This document shows, in pieces, positions 21,601 to 28,210 of a stretch of DNA of 28,486 nt (its first letter is position 1; every line of letters starts with the position of its first letter). The DNA lies in IMG/VR virus record IMGVR_UViG_3300005935_001840, positions 1 through 28,486 of that record; one strand, given 5' to 3'. This stretch comes from a virus. The notes under the pieces are model-generated. The model saw only the letters and a list, made by a program, of their open reading frames with translations. It searched no databases and was not told the DNA's origin. Position numbers and translations under genes: made by a program.

Positions 21601-24600
21601 TCACAGATATGTAGATCAGAACGTTATTACTGAGAAGCAGCTTCCTAAGCAGGATGGTGATCTTGCTCGTTGGGCATATACGTTTGATGCAACAAAGGTT
21701 GTCAAACTAGCTATGGACTCTGTTTCTGATACAATCGCTTTCTATAATAAGACTCCTGCTGAAGTAATGAAAGCAGCAGCTTTCATTAACGATTCTAAAA
21801 ACATCAATAAAGCAGCGATGCTTGTTCTAATTAATGCTATGCCGAACAAGAAAGAAGCTATCACAGCAGAAAAGAGCAAATACAATTACTTCTCTAAACT
21901 TGCATCGTCAAGCGTAGAGACTCCAAATGCAGTTGATGCTTTGATCGTAAGTATGAGTAGTAACCTTAAAGATATTAGTGCTGACGATCTCATTGAAGGT
22001 TCTAAGCATGTTCTTTCTAGCGAAAAAGGTTTAAAGCAAGCTGAAGAGTCTGCTAAGATCAAACTTGCTAATGGTCCTACGGTTGATGAGGTTATCTCTA
22101 AAACGGCACGATTTGATTCAGCTATTAATGAACTTGGTAGAGAAGAGGATGGTCTTTATCAGATTAGAGCTTCTATCAGCGATATTGGTGCAAATATAAC
22201 AGATAAAAAAGCATTTGTAGAAGCGACTCATAAGTTTGCAGATGAGCAGATTGATGACAGCGGTCTTAAAACAGCTATTACTAATATAGATATTGACGAG
22301 AAAGCTGGATTCGTTATTGCAACTGTTAAGGATGTTAATGCTTTGACTGAGGAAGAGAAAACATCTGTTGCTCAGTTTAAAGTTGATTCGCTTAAAAAAG
22401 AAAAGATTAATCCATTCCTTCCAAAACAAAAAGTTGAAGAGAAAGAAGAGGTTGACACTCCTGTTTTAGCGAGTAGAAAAGAAAGAAGAAATGCTTTGGT
22501 TAAAGAGGCTCAGATGTTGGGCGGCGAGATGGGTGGACAGGGTGGAGCGGCTCAAGGTCCAGGAGCGGGAGCAACACTTCCTAATGCTGGCGGCGATCCA
22601 ATGGATCAAGCTCCTATGGAAAGTTTCGAAAATTCTGATCTTGGAGAAGATTTAGGTGGAACTGAAGATTTACTGCCTAAACCTCCTGGCTCCGTTTGCC
22701 CAGTTTGCACCAGTCAAGATGTTGATATCATCAAAGGTGCTGGCAAATGTAATAACTGCCAATCTGAATTCGAATATAAAGTTTCTATCAATGTTACTCG
22801 ATGGGCTGATGTTCTTGGAGATAGTCAAGATGATGGGGCTGAAGAAGAGAGTCCAATCGAAGGCGAAGGGTTTGAACTCCCAGAACCTGGTGCTATGGAA
22901 GAGCCTGTAGCTGAAATGGCTGGAATGCCAGCAGTAGCATCCACAAACTTTGCTGCAATGGCTAGAATAACAAAAGAAGCAGCAGTTAAGATATCTGAGG
23001 CAGGTATCGAGTTAGGTTCCGTCAGTCCTTTCACTGGAACAACTCAAACTGTCAAATTAGCTAATGGCGAAAGAAAATGCATGGATACTGGTCTTACTTA
23101 TAAAGTATCTTATGCAGTAAATGCCAAACAGCCAGAAAAGATTTACGCTCAATGGGAATGGAATCCAACTGCATTAGATTTTGAATGTAGTGAATGCTCA
23201 AGAAAGAAAGACATGTTTATTAAAGCTCTCGCATCAAGCGATATCACAGAAGCTGGATTTGATGCTTTGGCTCCTAAAGAAAAGGGTAATGTTATTCTTG
23301 CTATGAAGAAATCTGGAATTACAAAGACAGCAAGTACTGCTAAATCTACGATAAACGTTTACAAGCAAGCTCTTGGTCCTGTCAAAGATTTCCCAGAAGA
23401 AATTTGCAAAGAAAGAATTGCACGAAGATACGGACTTGATGCTGTAGCTCTGAGCGGTCCTTACGAAGGCGAACTTCTTTGTGACGCAATCTGCAAGGCT
23501 CTCAAGAAAGCAGAAGTTTATTCAAATTACCTCGCTATCAAAGTTGCTGATATTTGGTGCGATAAGAGCGGAACCGAAGAATGCATAGAAGATTATGTCA
23601 GAGAAGGTTTCCAACTTAAACAAGCTTCAACAATTTGTCAGACAATGAAAGCTAAATATGCTCAGTTTGATGACATCGTTTCCGACGAAATTGGCGACAT
23701 GGTTGAAGAGGATGAAGGTTTTGATGGTCCTGAAGATGACTTCGATGGCGACTTTGATGGCGACTTTGATCCATTCGAAGGAGAAGGCGATATCGAAGGC
23801 GAATCTACAGTAACCATCGAACTTCCAATCGAAGTTGCAGAACAATTCGCAGAAGCAGTTGCAGTTGCTACTGAAGACAGCAGCGAAATGGACGGAATGA
23901 ATGATATGGACGATATGGGTGATGGTATTGAAGTTGACGTTGAAATTGAAGGACCAGACGGTCCAGATGGAATTATAGAAGATGCAACTGATGAAATCGT
24001 AGAAGATATAACTGACGGAGAGATAGGCGATGAGATCGTTGACGAAATCGATGATGAAGAGGCTCTTGAAGGCGAAATTATTGAAGGCGAAGAAAAAGAC
24101 ATGGCACCTGGCGGAGAGGTTTGTCCTCATTGCGGCGAAACTAAATCTATGGAAATGGGTACAGGTAATGCTGAAGCTGTTGTCGAAGATGAAGATCATG
24201 TTGCTCCAGTTGAAGATGAATTAAAAAATTGTAAAAATAATAGAGGAACTGAAGAGCAGGTAGAGAATATACAAGAAAGACAGTTCAAAGAAAGTGATCC
24301 ACGAACTATCGCAGAGACAGAAGAAGACATTGTAAGAGAATCGAATCAAATGAGTAAAGGACATATTAATAAAACGAATGAGATCAACATGGACCTTTCG
24401 GGAGTTCTAGATGTTCTTAATAAATCGGCAGATAAGATTGGTCTTCAGAATGCTCAAGACACTGCAAAAGATTATTCTGGCAAATCAACGATTGGCGATG
24501 AAGATGCGTTCACTGCTGATAAAGCTTCTGCACCAACTGGAACTGCAACAATGGGAGCAGAACCAGCAGACTTGCAGAAATTAGATAACGCTTCCGCTCC

Positions 24601-25450
24601 TACTAGCGATGCCCGAATCGATGGAGAAAAAGATGACGCAGCTTTGAAACCAGAGCTTGATGATAAAGCAACTGGCGGCGAAGAGGGAGCAGGGAATTCA
24701 AAAGCAGCATCTACAAAAAATAGAGTTAACGCTCTTGCCGATACGCTTATTAAAAATGCAGACGAAAAGAAAGTCAAAAGAGACCAAGTTCAAGATGACG
24801 AAGATGTAAAGCCTTATAGCGGCGACAGCTTCATCGGAAATGAAAAAGAATCTATTGGCGACATCCCTGAAGCAAAAACTACACCTGATGGTATTCCAGA
24901 AGATAATGACTTTATAGGAAACGAACAGGAATCTATTGGCGATAAGCCAGATCCTGTTAAAGATACACCAGATATTCCTGCAAAAGATGATAGAATTGGC
25001 GGCGAAAAAGATAATGAAAAAATCGCTCCAGAAAAAGAAGATCAAATGACAGGAAAAACTGATAGCGGAGCACTTGCGAGTAGCAAGGAAGATTCCAAAG
25101 TAACCAAAGAAGCATACGCATTAGCTGGTAGAATGTTGCAAAAAGGACTTATTAGTCCTGACCAGCTTGGAATTAAGGTAGCAGAACTTTCTGTTTACAA
25201 GCCAAGTCAATTGGCTGACCTTGAAAAAAGTATGTTTGTGAAAAAAGGACTCGACGCTTCGTCAGACGGATTAGAAGGGCCAGCCGTACTTATCTCTGAG
25301 ACTAGTACAGAAAAACGAGCACAATCAGAACATGTTAGTCCACAAGATGAACTGACAGGTAAACTGCAAGGTTTGTTTAGTCTAGACATAAGAAACAAAG
25401 AGGCCGACAGTATTCCAGACACAGAACTCCGTCAAAAGTACGGACGATAA
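18650..25450 (+). CDS. Prohead protease-scaffold fusion precursor with intein
   Basis: This directs prohead assembly and maturation. The 2266-aa precursor opens with a T4 gp21/S78-type protease: KIFAIKKDEVNDNGDAFSEG, FCNHQND (His101), then VTGSSMG-CSVTASVCSIC (Ser152; the intein sits between G154 and C544), a Cys-rich segment, and FGIKFIEDSFVVNPA. Residues 680-846 are a helical linker. An in-frame internal start is at M847. Residues 869-998 hold six TEKQ repeats. A long helical region follows, then a Gly-rich linker, a Zn ribbon (C1350, C1353, C1367, C1370), C1513-x2-C1516, a very acidic region (about 1690-1820), C1825-x2-C1828, and IG[NG]E repeats (2061-2122). AAAGGA at 18638-18643 sets the start. 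The length is far above any ordinary protease or scaffold gene. Confidence 0.9.
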   Translation: MAFNKIATNNLTVQKVDPLNRPDWTEYNMKRIKTASIMKNRESDLGGFDIDAAIHKHPEHLFVKIFAIKKDEVNDNGDAFSEGELIKATPSFIGVPVFCNHQNDDIEKARGIVVHAWYDKLKGGIYTIARVDRVAWPSLARGIEQEIVTGSSMGATRGNDLVLMGDGSKKKVKDLKKGDTVRTHTGKKEQIEVVCKTQEHDELYLVKWNGNTKGLALSHEHPLLAIKSEDIYYTNKSKKLYRKTPSEIRDKIKPSFIESRLVKPGDYVLEYVPQKEIVVDEINDDIAFLLGLYAAEGYINEKSVGFCLGMQDKESQHYIKLLDVLKTNFPDAKIRIDEKLERNGLYVVTWNKKLVELCDKYVGRGSHEKKLHNDVLLLPKNQQKLILGAYLDGDGCSIKKRTKKDGQSSGQGAMQASSASVDLLSGMRIICMRLGVSACLSRHERTASSSTVMDQSTQYVEYMLYMANGISTILHKYSSKAHDNLKAIRIKSDSFTYDCYMAHKIKNVEIIPNEETTYYVQVGKIEDKDSDHSYIINDIATHNCSVTASVCSICHNCASVADEYCDCVTHRKNKKFSGKQKCSYHDSPIKIEGSEDTCPICGSTSKDKQTNEYKEAQIYEHNFGIKFIEDSFVVNPACHDCLVQEIFNKTGMEQKVASLKARLVKMANAEACTSGACSIDGQMRKVAGKQELNELVTAMDIVEKVAKSLMAQKEYVSMEYVSDLVKTLADMQIISDELIEMGYGQLPSPQLTGAESIELPKEGSEEIGATQQPLPGAKPLQPTAPTQPVGTQQSDMSGLGTVTVPKLSRKKEDFLKHSQILIEKFNKLGENLTKISQDMLSNKEFNMADTKDSQNKVDIEKTAEASTDVITEKQLPQKDQGAGQQWQENTDVTTEKQLNDPNKHKDAGLTGKLPSPQERTGSYEVITEKQFNSVTADYVARWGDFPEVITEKQWTEMSRLVGSELSRDQGDIITEKQMGDFLSHHRYVDQNVITEKQLPKQDGDLARWAYTFDATKVVKLAMDSVSDTIAFYNKTPAEVMKAAAFINDSKNINKAAMLVLINAMPNKKEAITAEKSKYNYFSKLASSSVETPNAVDALIVSMSSNLKDISADDLIEGSKHVLSSEKGLKQAEESAKIKLANGPTVDEVISKTARFDSAINELGREEDGLYQIRASISDIGANITDKKAFVEATHKFADEQIDDSGLKTAITNIDIDEKAGFVIATVKDVNALTEEEKTSVAQFKVDSLKKEKINPFLPKQKVEEKEEVDTPVLASRKERRNALVKEAQMLGGEMGGQGGAAQGPGAGATLPNAGGDPMDQAPMESFENSDLGEDLGGTEDLLPKPPGSVCPVCTSQDVDIIKGAGKCNNCQSEFEYKVSINVTRWADVLGDSQDDGAEEESPIEGEGFELPEPGAMEEPVAEMAGMPAVASTNFAAMARITKEAAVKISEAGIELGSVSPFTGTTQTVKLANGERKCMDTGLTYKVSYAVNAKQPEKIYAQWEWNPTALDFECSECSRKKDMFIKALASSDITEAGFDALAPKEKGNVILAMKKSGITKTASTAKSTINVYKQALGPVKDFPEEICKERIARRYGLDAVALSGPYEGELLCDAICKALKKAEVYSNYLAIKVADIWCDKSGTEECIEDYVREGFQLKQASTICQTMKAKYAQFDDIVSDEIGDMVEEDEGFDGPEDDFDGDFDGDFDPFEGEGDIEGESTVTIELPIEVAEQFAEAVAVATEDSSEMDGMNDMDDMGDGIEVDVEIEGPDGPDGIIEDATDEIVEDITDGEIGDEIVDEIDDEEALEGEIIEGEEKDMAPGGEVCPHCGETKSMEMGTGNAEAVVEDEDHVAPVEDELKNCKNNRGTEEQVENIQERQFKESDPRTIAETEEDIVRESNQMSKGHINKTNEINMDLSGVLDVLNKSADKIGLQNAQDTAKDYSGKSTIGDEDAFTADKASAPTGTATMGAEPADLQKLDNASAPTSDARIDGEKDDAALKPELDDKATGGEEGAGNSKAASTKNRVNALADTLIKNADEKKVKRDQVQDDEDVKPYSGDSFIGNEKESIGDIPEAKTTPDGIPEDNDFIGNEQESIGDKPDPVKDTPDIPAKDDRIGGEKDNEKIAPEKEDQMTGKTDSGALASSKEDSKVTKEAYALAGRMLQKGLISPDQLGIKVAELSVYKPSQLADLEKSMFVKKGLDASSDGLEGPAVLISETSTEKRAQSEHVSPQDELTGKLQGLFSLDIRNKEADSIPDTELRQKYGR
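19112..20278 (+). mobile_element. Prohead protease intein with LAGLIDADG endonuclease (Ala1, ...HN/Cys+1)
   Basis: A 389-aa insertion, residues 155-543. Removing it restores GSSMG-CSV at the protease active-site serine. Block A is A-T-R-G-N-D-L-V-L-M-G-D-G followed by KVKDLKKGDTVRT, so residue 1 is Ala rather than Cys or Ser. Block-B-like LALSHEHPLLA is present. The end is YYVQVGKIEDKDSDHSYIIN...ATHN before Cys544. The usual block F Asp is Val and there is no block F Cys, so it does not look like the Trp-Cys-Thr class 3 type; an Ala1 class 2 (KlbA-like) mechanism fits better. Endonuclease motifs are LLGLYAAEG and LGAYLDGDG. Confidence 0.9.
21176..21190 (+). promoter_or_regulatory. Internal ribosome binding site and in-frame ATG inside the protease-scaffold gene
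   Basis: AAGGAG (21176-21181) precedes ATG 21188 by six bases, identical in quality to the best gene starts in the window. The ATG is in frame (codon 847). The product would be a 1420-aa scaffold-like protein, MADTKDSQNK onwards, lacking the protease and beginning just before the TEKQ repeats. Lambda's Nu3 scaffold is made this way from within the C protease gene. Confidence 0.65.
21254..21643 (+). repeat. Six TEKQ peptide repeats in the scaffold region
   Basis: Copies at 21254-21274 (VITEKQL), 21323-21343 (VTTEKQL), 21422-21442 (VITEKQF), 21491-21511 (VITEKQW), 21563-21583 (IITEKQM) and 21623-21643 (VITEKQL). Spacing is about 60-100 bases. Codon choice varies while T-E-K-Q is invariant and the next residue is always large and hydrophobic. 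A degenerate copy, IQERQF, lies near 24270. Confidence 0.9.
24830..25015 (+). repeat. IG[NG]E peptide repeats near the scaffold C-terminus
   Basis: FIGNEKESIGD (from 24830), FIGNEQESIGD (from 24911) and RIGGEKDNE (from 24992), separated by Pro/Asp-rich linkers with DGIPEDN and DIPAKDD. Related earlier segments are TIGDEDAF near 24488 and RIDGEKDD near 24616. They are coding repeats in an acidic, probably disordered tail. Confidence 0.8.
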
Positions 25451-25460
25451 AACACAAAAT

Positions 25461-25485
25461 ATAAAAGGAGATTAAAATGGCTTTA
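25461..25485 (+). promoter_or_regulatory. Strong translation leader of decoration gene, shared with capsid gene
   Basis: ATAAAAGGAGATTAAAATGG then CTTTA. It is the same as 26091-26116 except for one extra A before GGAG. It pairs AAGGAG with a six-base A/T spacer and the same MAL start codons. Confidence 0.75.
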
Positions 25486-26022
25486 ATACCTGTTCAACAC
25501 GTAGTCGCAGATCAGTTCAATGTAGACCCTGATTGGGACTTCACGACTAATGGCACAATCGAAGCTGGGCAACTTGTCGAACTCAGCGGTGCTGGATTCG
25601 TACAGTTAGTAGATACCGCAGGAGACAGACCCCTTGGTATCGCTGGCGATAACCTTATGAATGCTGGTGGAGGTACACCTTATTCTGCTAGCCTGACTAT
25701 TGGTGCTGGCGGAAATAGACAGACTTCGACTCAGAATAGAGTTTCTGACTTTTTTAACGAGACAGTCGCATCTGCTCTGCTTACCGTTTATAACGGCGGT
25801 GGACGCTTTTTGACTGACCAGTATGCAGATCTTAGCTATTCGCCTAACGATCAACTTTATGCTGATGCGAATGGCGACTTCAGTAATACAAGTGCTGGTT
25901 CTGCCGTTGTTGTAGGCGTTTGCGTAACCGTTCCTGGTGCATACCCAAGTGGCGTACCTGGCACAGACGTATCCGGTTCAATTACTCTTGGTAATTATCT
26001 TGAGTTAATTCTAATTGCATAA
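25477..26022 (+). CDS. Putative capsid decoration/stabilisation protein
   Basis: A 181-aa beta-rich protein, low in charge and rich in Gly, Ala, Ser and Thr. The N-terminal half has IEAGQLVELSGAGFVQLVDT and PLGIAGDN, the pattern of small phage head decoration or capsid-cementing proteins (GQ.V.L...G.V......PiGia). It lies between the protease/scaffold gene and the major capsid gene, exactly where lambda gpD is encoded. Its translation leader is almost identical to that of the capsid gene, suggesting equally high expression. Base composition is also higher in GC than the upstream genes. The exact family is not certain; a capsid fibre or minor capsid protein is the alternative. Confidence 0.7.
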   Translation: MALIPVQHVVADQFNVDPDWDFTTNGTIEAGQLVELSGAGFVQLVDTAGDRPLGIAGDNLMNAGGGTPYSASLTIGAGGNRQTSTQNRVSDFFNETVASALLTVYNGGGRFLTDQYADLSYSPNDQLYADANGDFSNTSAGSAVVVGVCVTVPGAYPSGVPGTDVSGSITLGNYLELILIA

Positions 26023-26026
26023 GAAT

Positions 26027-26042
26027 AATTAGATAGTATAAC
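26027..26042 (+). promoter_or_regulatory. Candidate late-promoter-like element upstream of the capsid gene
   Basis: AATTAGATAGTATAAC, 15 of 16 bases identical to 3637-3652, in the 85-base gap before the major capsid gene. CTAGTAC occurs shortly downstream of this copy, and the related CTAGTACC directly follows the other one. Confidence 0.45.
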
Positions 26043-26107
26043 ATTAACAATCTAGTACTTTAAGATTTTAAGGAATACTTAGAGACAGATATAAAAAGGA
26101 GATTAAA

Positions 26108-26986
26108 ATGGCTTTAGCAAAAAACTCACTTACTGATTCGCAAAAAGAAGAAATCATTGCACAAGCTCTGAACACCGATGAAGGTAGAGTTGCCTTGGCA
26201 CAAGCTATGGTAGAACCTATCAGACGTTCATTGGAGTATCAAGCTGTAGGACGTAAGCTTCTGATGGTAGACGAACTGCCACAGGGAGCACTTGCTCGTT
26301 ACGAACGCGACGTTGCTGCAATCGCACACGTTATCGCTCGTAGAGGTGCCGTACCAGATCAGATCCAAGAAGGCGAAGAAATCTTGGTTCCTACTTTCGA
26401 AATCGCTGCTCACCCAACCGTGAGACTGTCTGAAATCAAAGCACGTAGATTCTACATTGTAGACCGTGCCCAGATCAAAGCTAAAGAAGCTATCCAGAAA
26501 GAAGAAGACACTAATATCTTCGCAGCATTGACAGCAGCCGCAAATACGCTGGGTACACAAGTTGTAACCAATGTTGGTACGCTGACAACCGCTTCGTTGA
26601 ATACTGCCTTCCGTCTTATCGAGCAGCATGATCTTGTTGCTACGAAAATCGTTCTGCATGCTAACCAGTATGCGTCGATCAGAACCTTTGGTAAAGATTT
26701 CTATGATGAGGCAACGACTCGTGAAATCATCACTACTGGCCTTTATGGTCACCTGTGGACAGCCGATATCCATGTCTCTTCAAGAATGGAAACTGACGAA
26801 ATCTTGGTAGTCGCTTCACCAGATACCGTTGGAGCATTCCCAATCAGACAAGATATCACAGTACTGCCTGCTGATGATCCTAAAAAATTACGCCTCGGCT
26901 GGGTAATCTACGAGGAAGTTGGAATCGTTGTAATCAATGATTATGCTGTTTCCCTCATCCAAGTAACCACTGCTGCTGGTTCTTAA
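26108..26986 (+). CDS. Major capsid protein (HK97-type fold)
   Basis: The 292-aa protein forms the icosahedral shell. The N-terminal helix (SLTDSQKEEIIAQALNTDEG, RVALAQAMVEPIRRSLEYQA) is followed by RKLLMVDELPQGALARYERD, then FEIAAHPTVRLSEIKARRFYIVDRAQ, the P-domain spine helix and the A-domain (ATKIVLHANQYASIRTFGKD, TADIHVSSRMETDEILVVAS), and a final strand GWVIYEEVGIVVINDYAVSLI. This is the order expected for large-phage capsid proteins. AAGGAG at 26096-26101 fixes the start. GC content is well above the neighbouring genes, consistent with selection for high expression. A strong terminator follows. The N-terminus may be trimmed by the upstream protease. Confidence 0.88.
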   Translation: MALAKNSLTDSQKEEIIAQALNTDEGRVALAQAMVEPIRRSLEYQAVGRKLLMVDELPQGALARYERDVAAIAHVIARRGAVPDQIQEGEEILVPTFEIAAHPTVRLSEIKARRFYIVDRAQIKAKEAIQKEEDTNIFAALTAAANTLGTQVVTNVGTLTTASLNTAFRLIEQHDLVATKIVLHANQYASIRTFGKDFYDEATTREIITTGLYGHLWTADIHVSSRMETDEILVVASPDTVGAFPIRQDITVLPADDPKKLRLGWVIYEEVGIVVINDYAVSLIQVTTAAGS

Positions 26987-27000
26987 TAGTTCATAAGTCT

Positions 27001-27036
27001 AGAAGGGCAAGTCATTTATGGCTTGCCCTTCTTTTT
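27001..27036 (+). terminator. Rho-independent terminator after the capsid gene
   Basis: AGAAGGGCAAG (27001-27011) pairs perfectly over 11 bp with CTTGCCCTTCT (27022-27032), with a 10-nt loop, followed by a run of T to 27036. It lies 15 bases after the capsid stop codon and separates the head operon from the mobile-gene region. Confidence 0.93.
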
Positions 27037-27114
27037 ATATACAGCTCTAATAACCCAATATATGAAGAAGTATTATCATTTAAAAAACATGATATACGAA
27101 CAAGTTAAAATATA

Positions 27115-27210
27115 ATGTACGAAGAAATAATAAATTATATTAAAGAAGTAGAGATCAAATGCCGATATATAATGAGAGAGTTCTATTATTTTAGAAAGGA
27201 AAGAACATGA
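27115..27210 (+). CDS. Possible leader peptide gene before the homing endonuclease
   Basis: A 31-codon frame in the 170-base gap: MYEEIINYIKEVEIKCRYIM and a short basic tail, ending in TGA that overlaps the ATG of the endonuclease as ATGA. The overlap suggests coupling. The ribosome binding site is poor and composition is simply AT-rich, so it may be chance. The rest of the gap holds only AT-rich sequence. Confidence 0.25.
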   Translation: MYEEIINYIKEVEIKCRYIMREFYYFRKERT

Positions 27211-28199
27211 GAGAACAACCCCATTATACAAATTTATTAACAGAAGAATTTTTCACAGAACATTATATACGAGGGAGAATGTCTTACCCGAAGATAAGAG
27301 AAATGCTATTAAAACAAGGACATAACATTCATGTTGGGACATTATATAGTTATGCTAAAAAATTAGGGATAGGTAGAAATAGATCAGAAGCAAAAAGAAA
27401 TAGAGAAAAAGATCCTCTTGATTGGGATAAAAAATATATAACAGAAAGTATCATTGAAGACATTGATGGATTCCTTTTAGGAGATGGAGGGCTACAAACA
27501 ACATACAAAGGTAAAGCAAAAGTTTCTAGATTATCTTGTGGTGTACAGTATGAAGAATTTTGCAAATATCTAATGAGTGGTTTTAAAGCCTACAAATCTT
27601 CCTATTCAAAATGTAAAGATAGTCATATGAATTCTGGGTTTGTATGGAACGGAAGGTCAAGATTTCATCCTGATCTTTATATGCAGCTTCAAAGATGGTA
27701 TATCAAAGACAAAAGCGGATCATCAAAAAAACAACCACCTAACGATGTAAGAATAACTCCTAGATCTGTAATGATGTGGTATCTTGGCGATGGATCTTGT
27801 GTGCAAACGAATAATACTGTAGTTATTCGTTTATCAACTGATGGATTCGATAAAGAAAGAGTGGAATTTTTAGCTGATAAAATGAAAGAAAAAGGTATAG
27901 ATTGTTATAGAAACGGCGATAATCGCATACAAATTAAAACAACTGCTGTCCCTGCCTTCTTTAAGTTTATTGGAAAAGAGTCTCCTATTAAATGTTATGA
28001 TTATAAATTTGACTTACCTGAATGGAGATTTGAAGCAAAAAGAATGAAAGCTGTTGCTGACGAACTAGGAATTGATTATCACCAATTAGCTCATCTAGTT
28101 AAGATTGGTAAGATCCCTTGTTACAGGGCTAGTGAGAAGGGTAGACCTATATTTCTGCCTGAGCATATAGAAGTTGTAAAGAAAGCATTTAGCTTATAA
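27207..28199 (+). CDS. Free-standing LAGLIDADG homing endonuclease
   Basis: A 330-aa protein with two LAGLIDADG-type motifs, GFLLGDGG (88-95) and MMWYLGDG (189-196), separated by about 100 residues as in single-chain enzymes. The N-terminus (residues 14-60) looks like a helix-turn-helix module (MSYPKIREMLLKQGHNIHVG, TLYSYAKKLGIG). The C-terminus (about 285-328) looks like an excisionase/MerR-type HTH (VADELGIDYHQLAHLVKIGK, then YRASEKGRPIFLPEHI). It would cut a specific DNA site and spread by repair-driven copying. It has its own AAGGA (27196-27200) and lies after a terminator. The cleavage site may be the uninterrupted capsid-to-next-gene junction of related phages. Confidence 0.88.
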   Translation: MREQPHYTNLLTEEFFTEHYIRGRMSYPKIREMLLKQGHNIHVGTLYSYAKKLGIGRNRSEAKRNREKDPLDWDKKYITESIIEDIDGFLLGDGGLQTTYKGKAKVSRLSCGVQYEEFCKYLMSGFKAYKSSYSKCKDSHMNSGFVWNGRSRFHPDLYMQLQRWYIKDKSGSSKKQPPNDVRITPRSVMMWYLGDGSCVQTNNTVVIRLSTDGFDKERVEFLADKMKEKGIDCYRNGDNRIQIKTTAVPAFFKFIGKESPIKCYDYKFDLPEWRFEAKRMKAVADELGIDYHQLAHLVKIGKIPCYRASEKGRPIFLPEHIEVVKKAFSL

Positions 28200-28210
28200 A
28201 GGAAACAAAG

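Noticed and set aside
23662-24102. Ser/Ile-rich reverse-strand reading frame
   Set aside because: Shadow of the Asp/Glu/Gly-rich scaffold codons; no ribosome binding site and simple composition.
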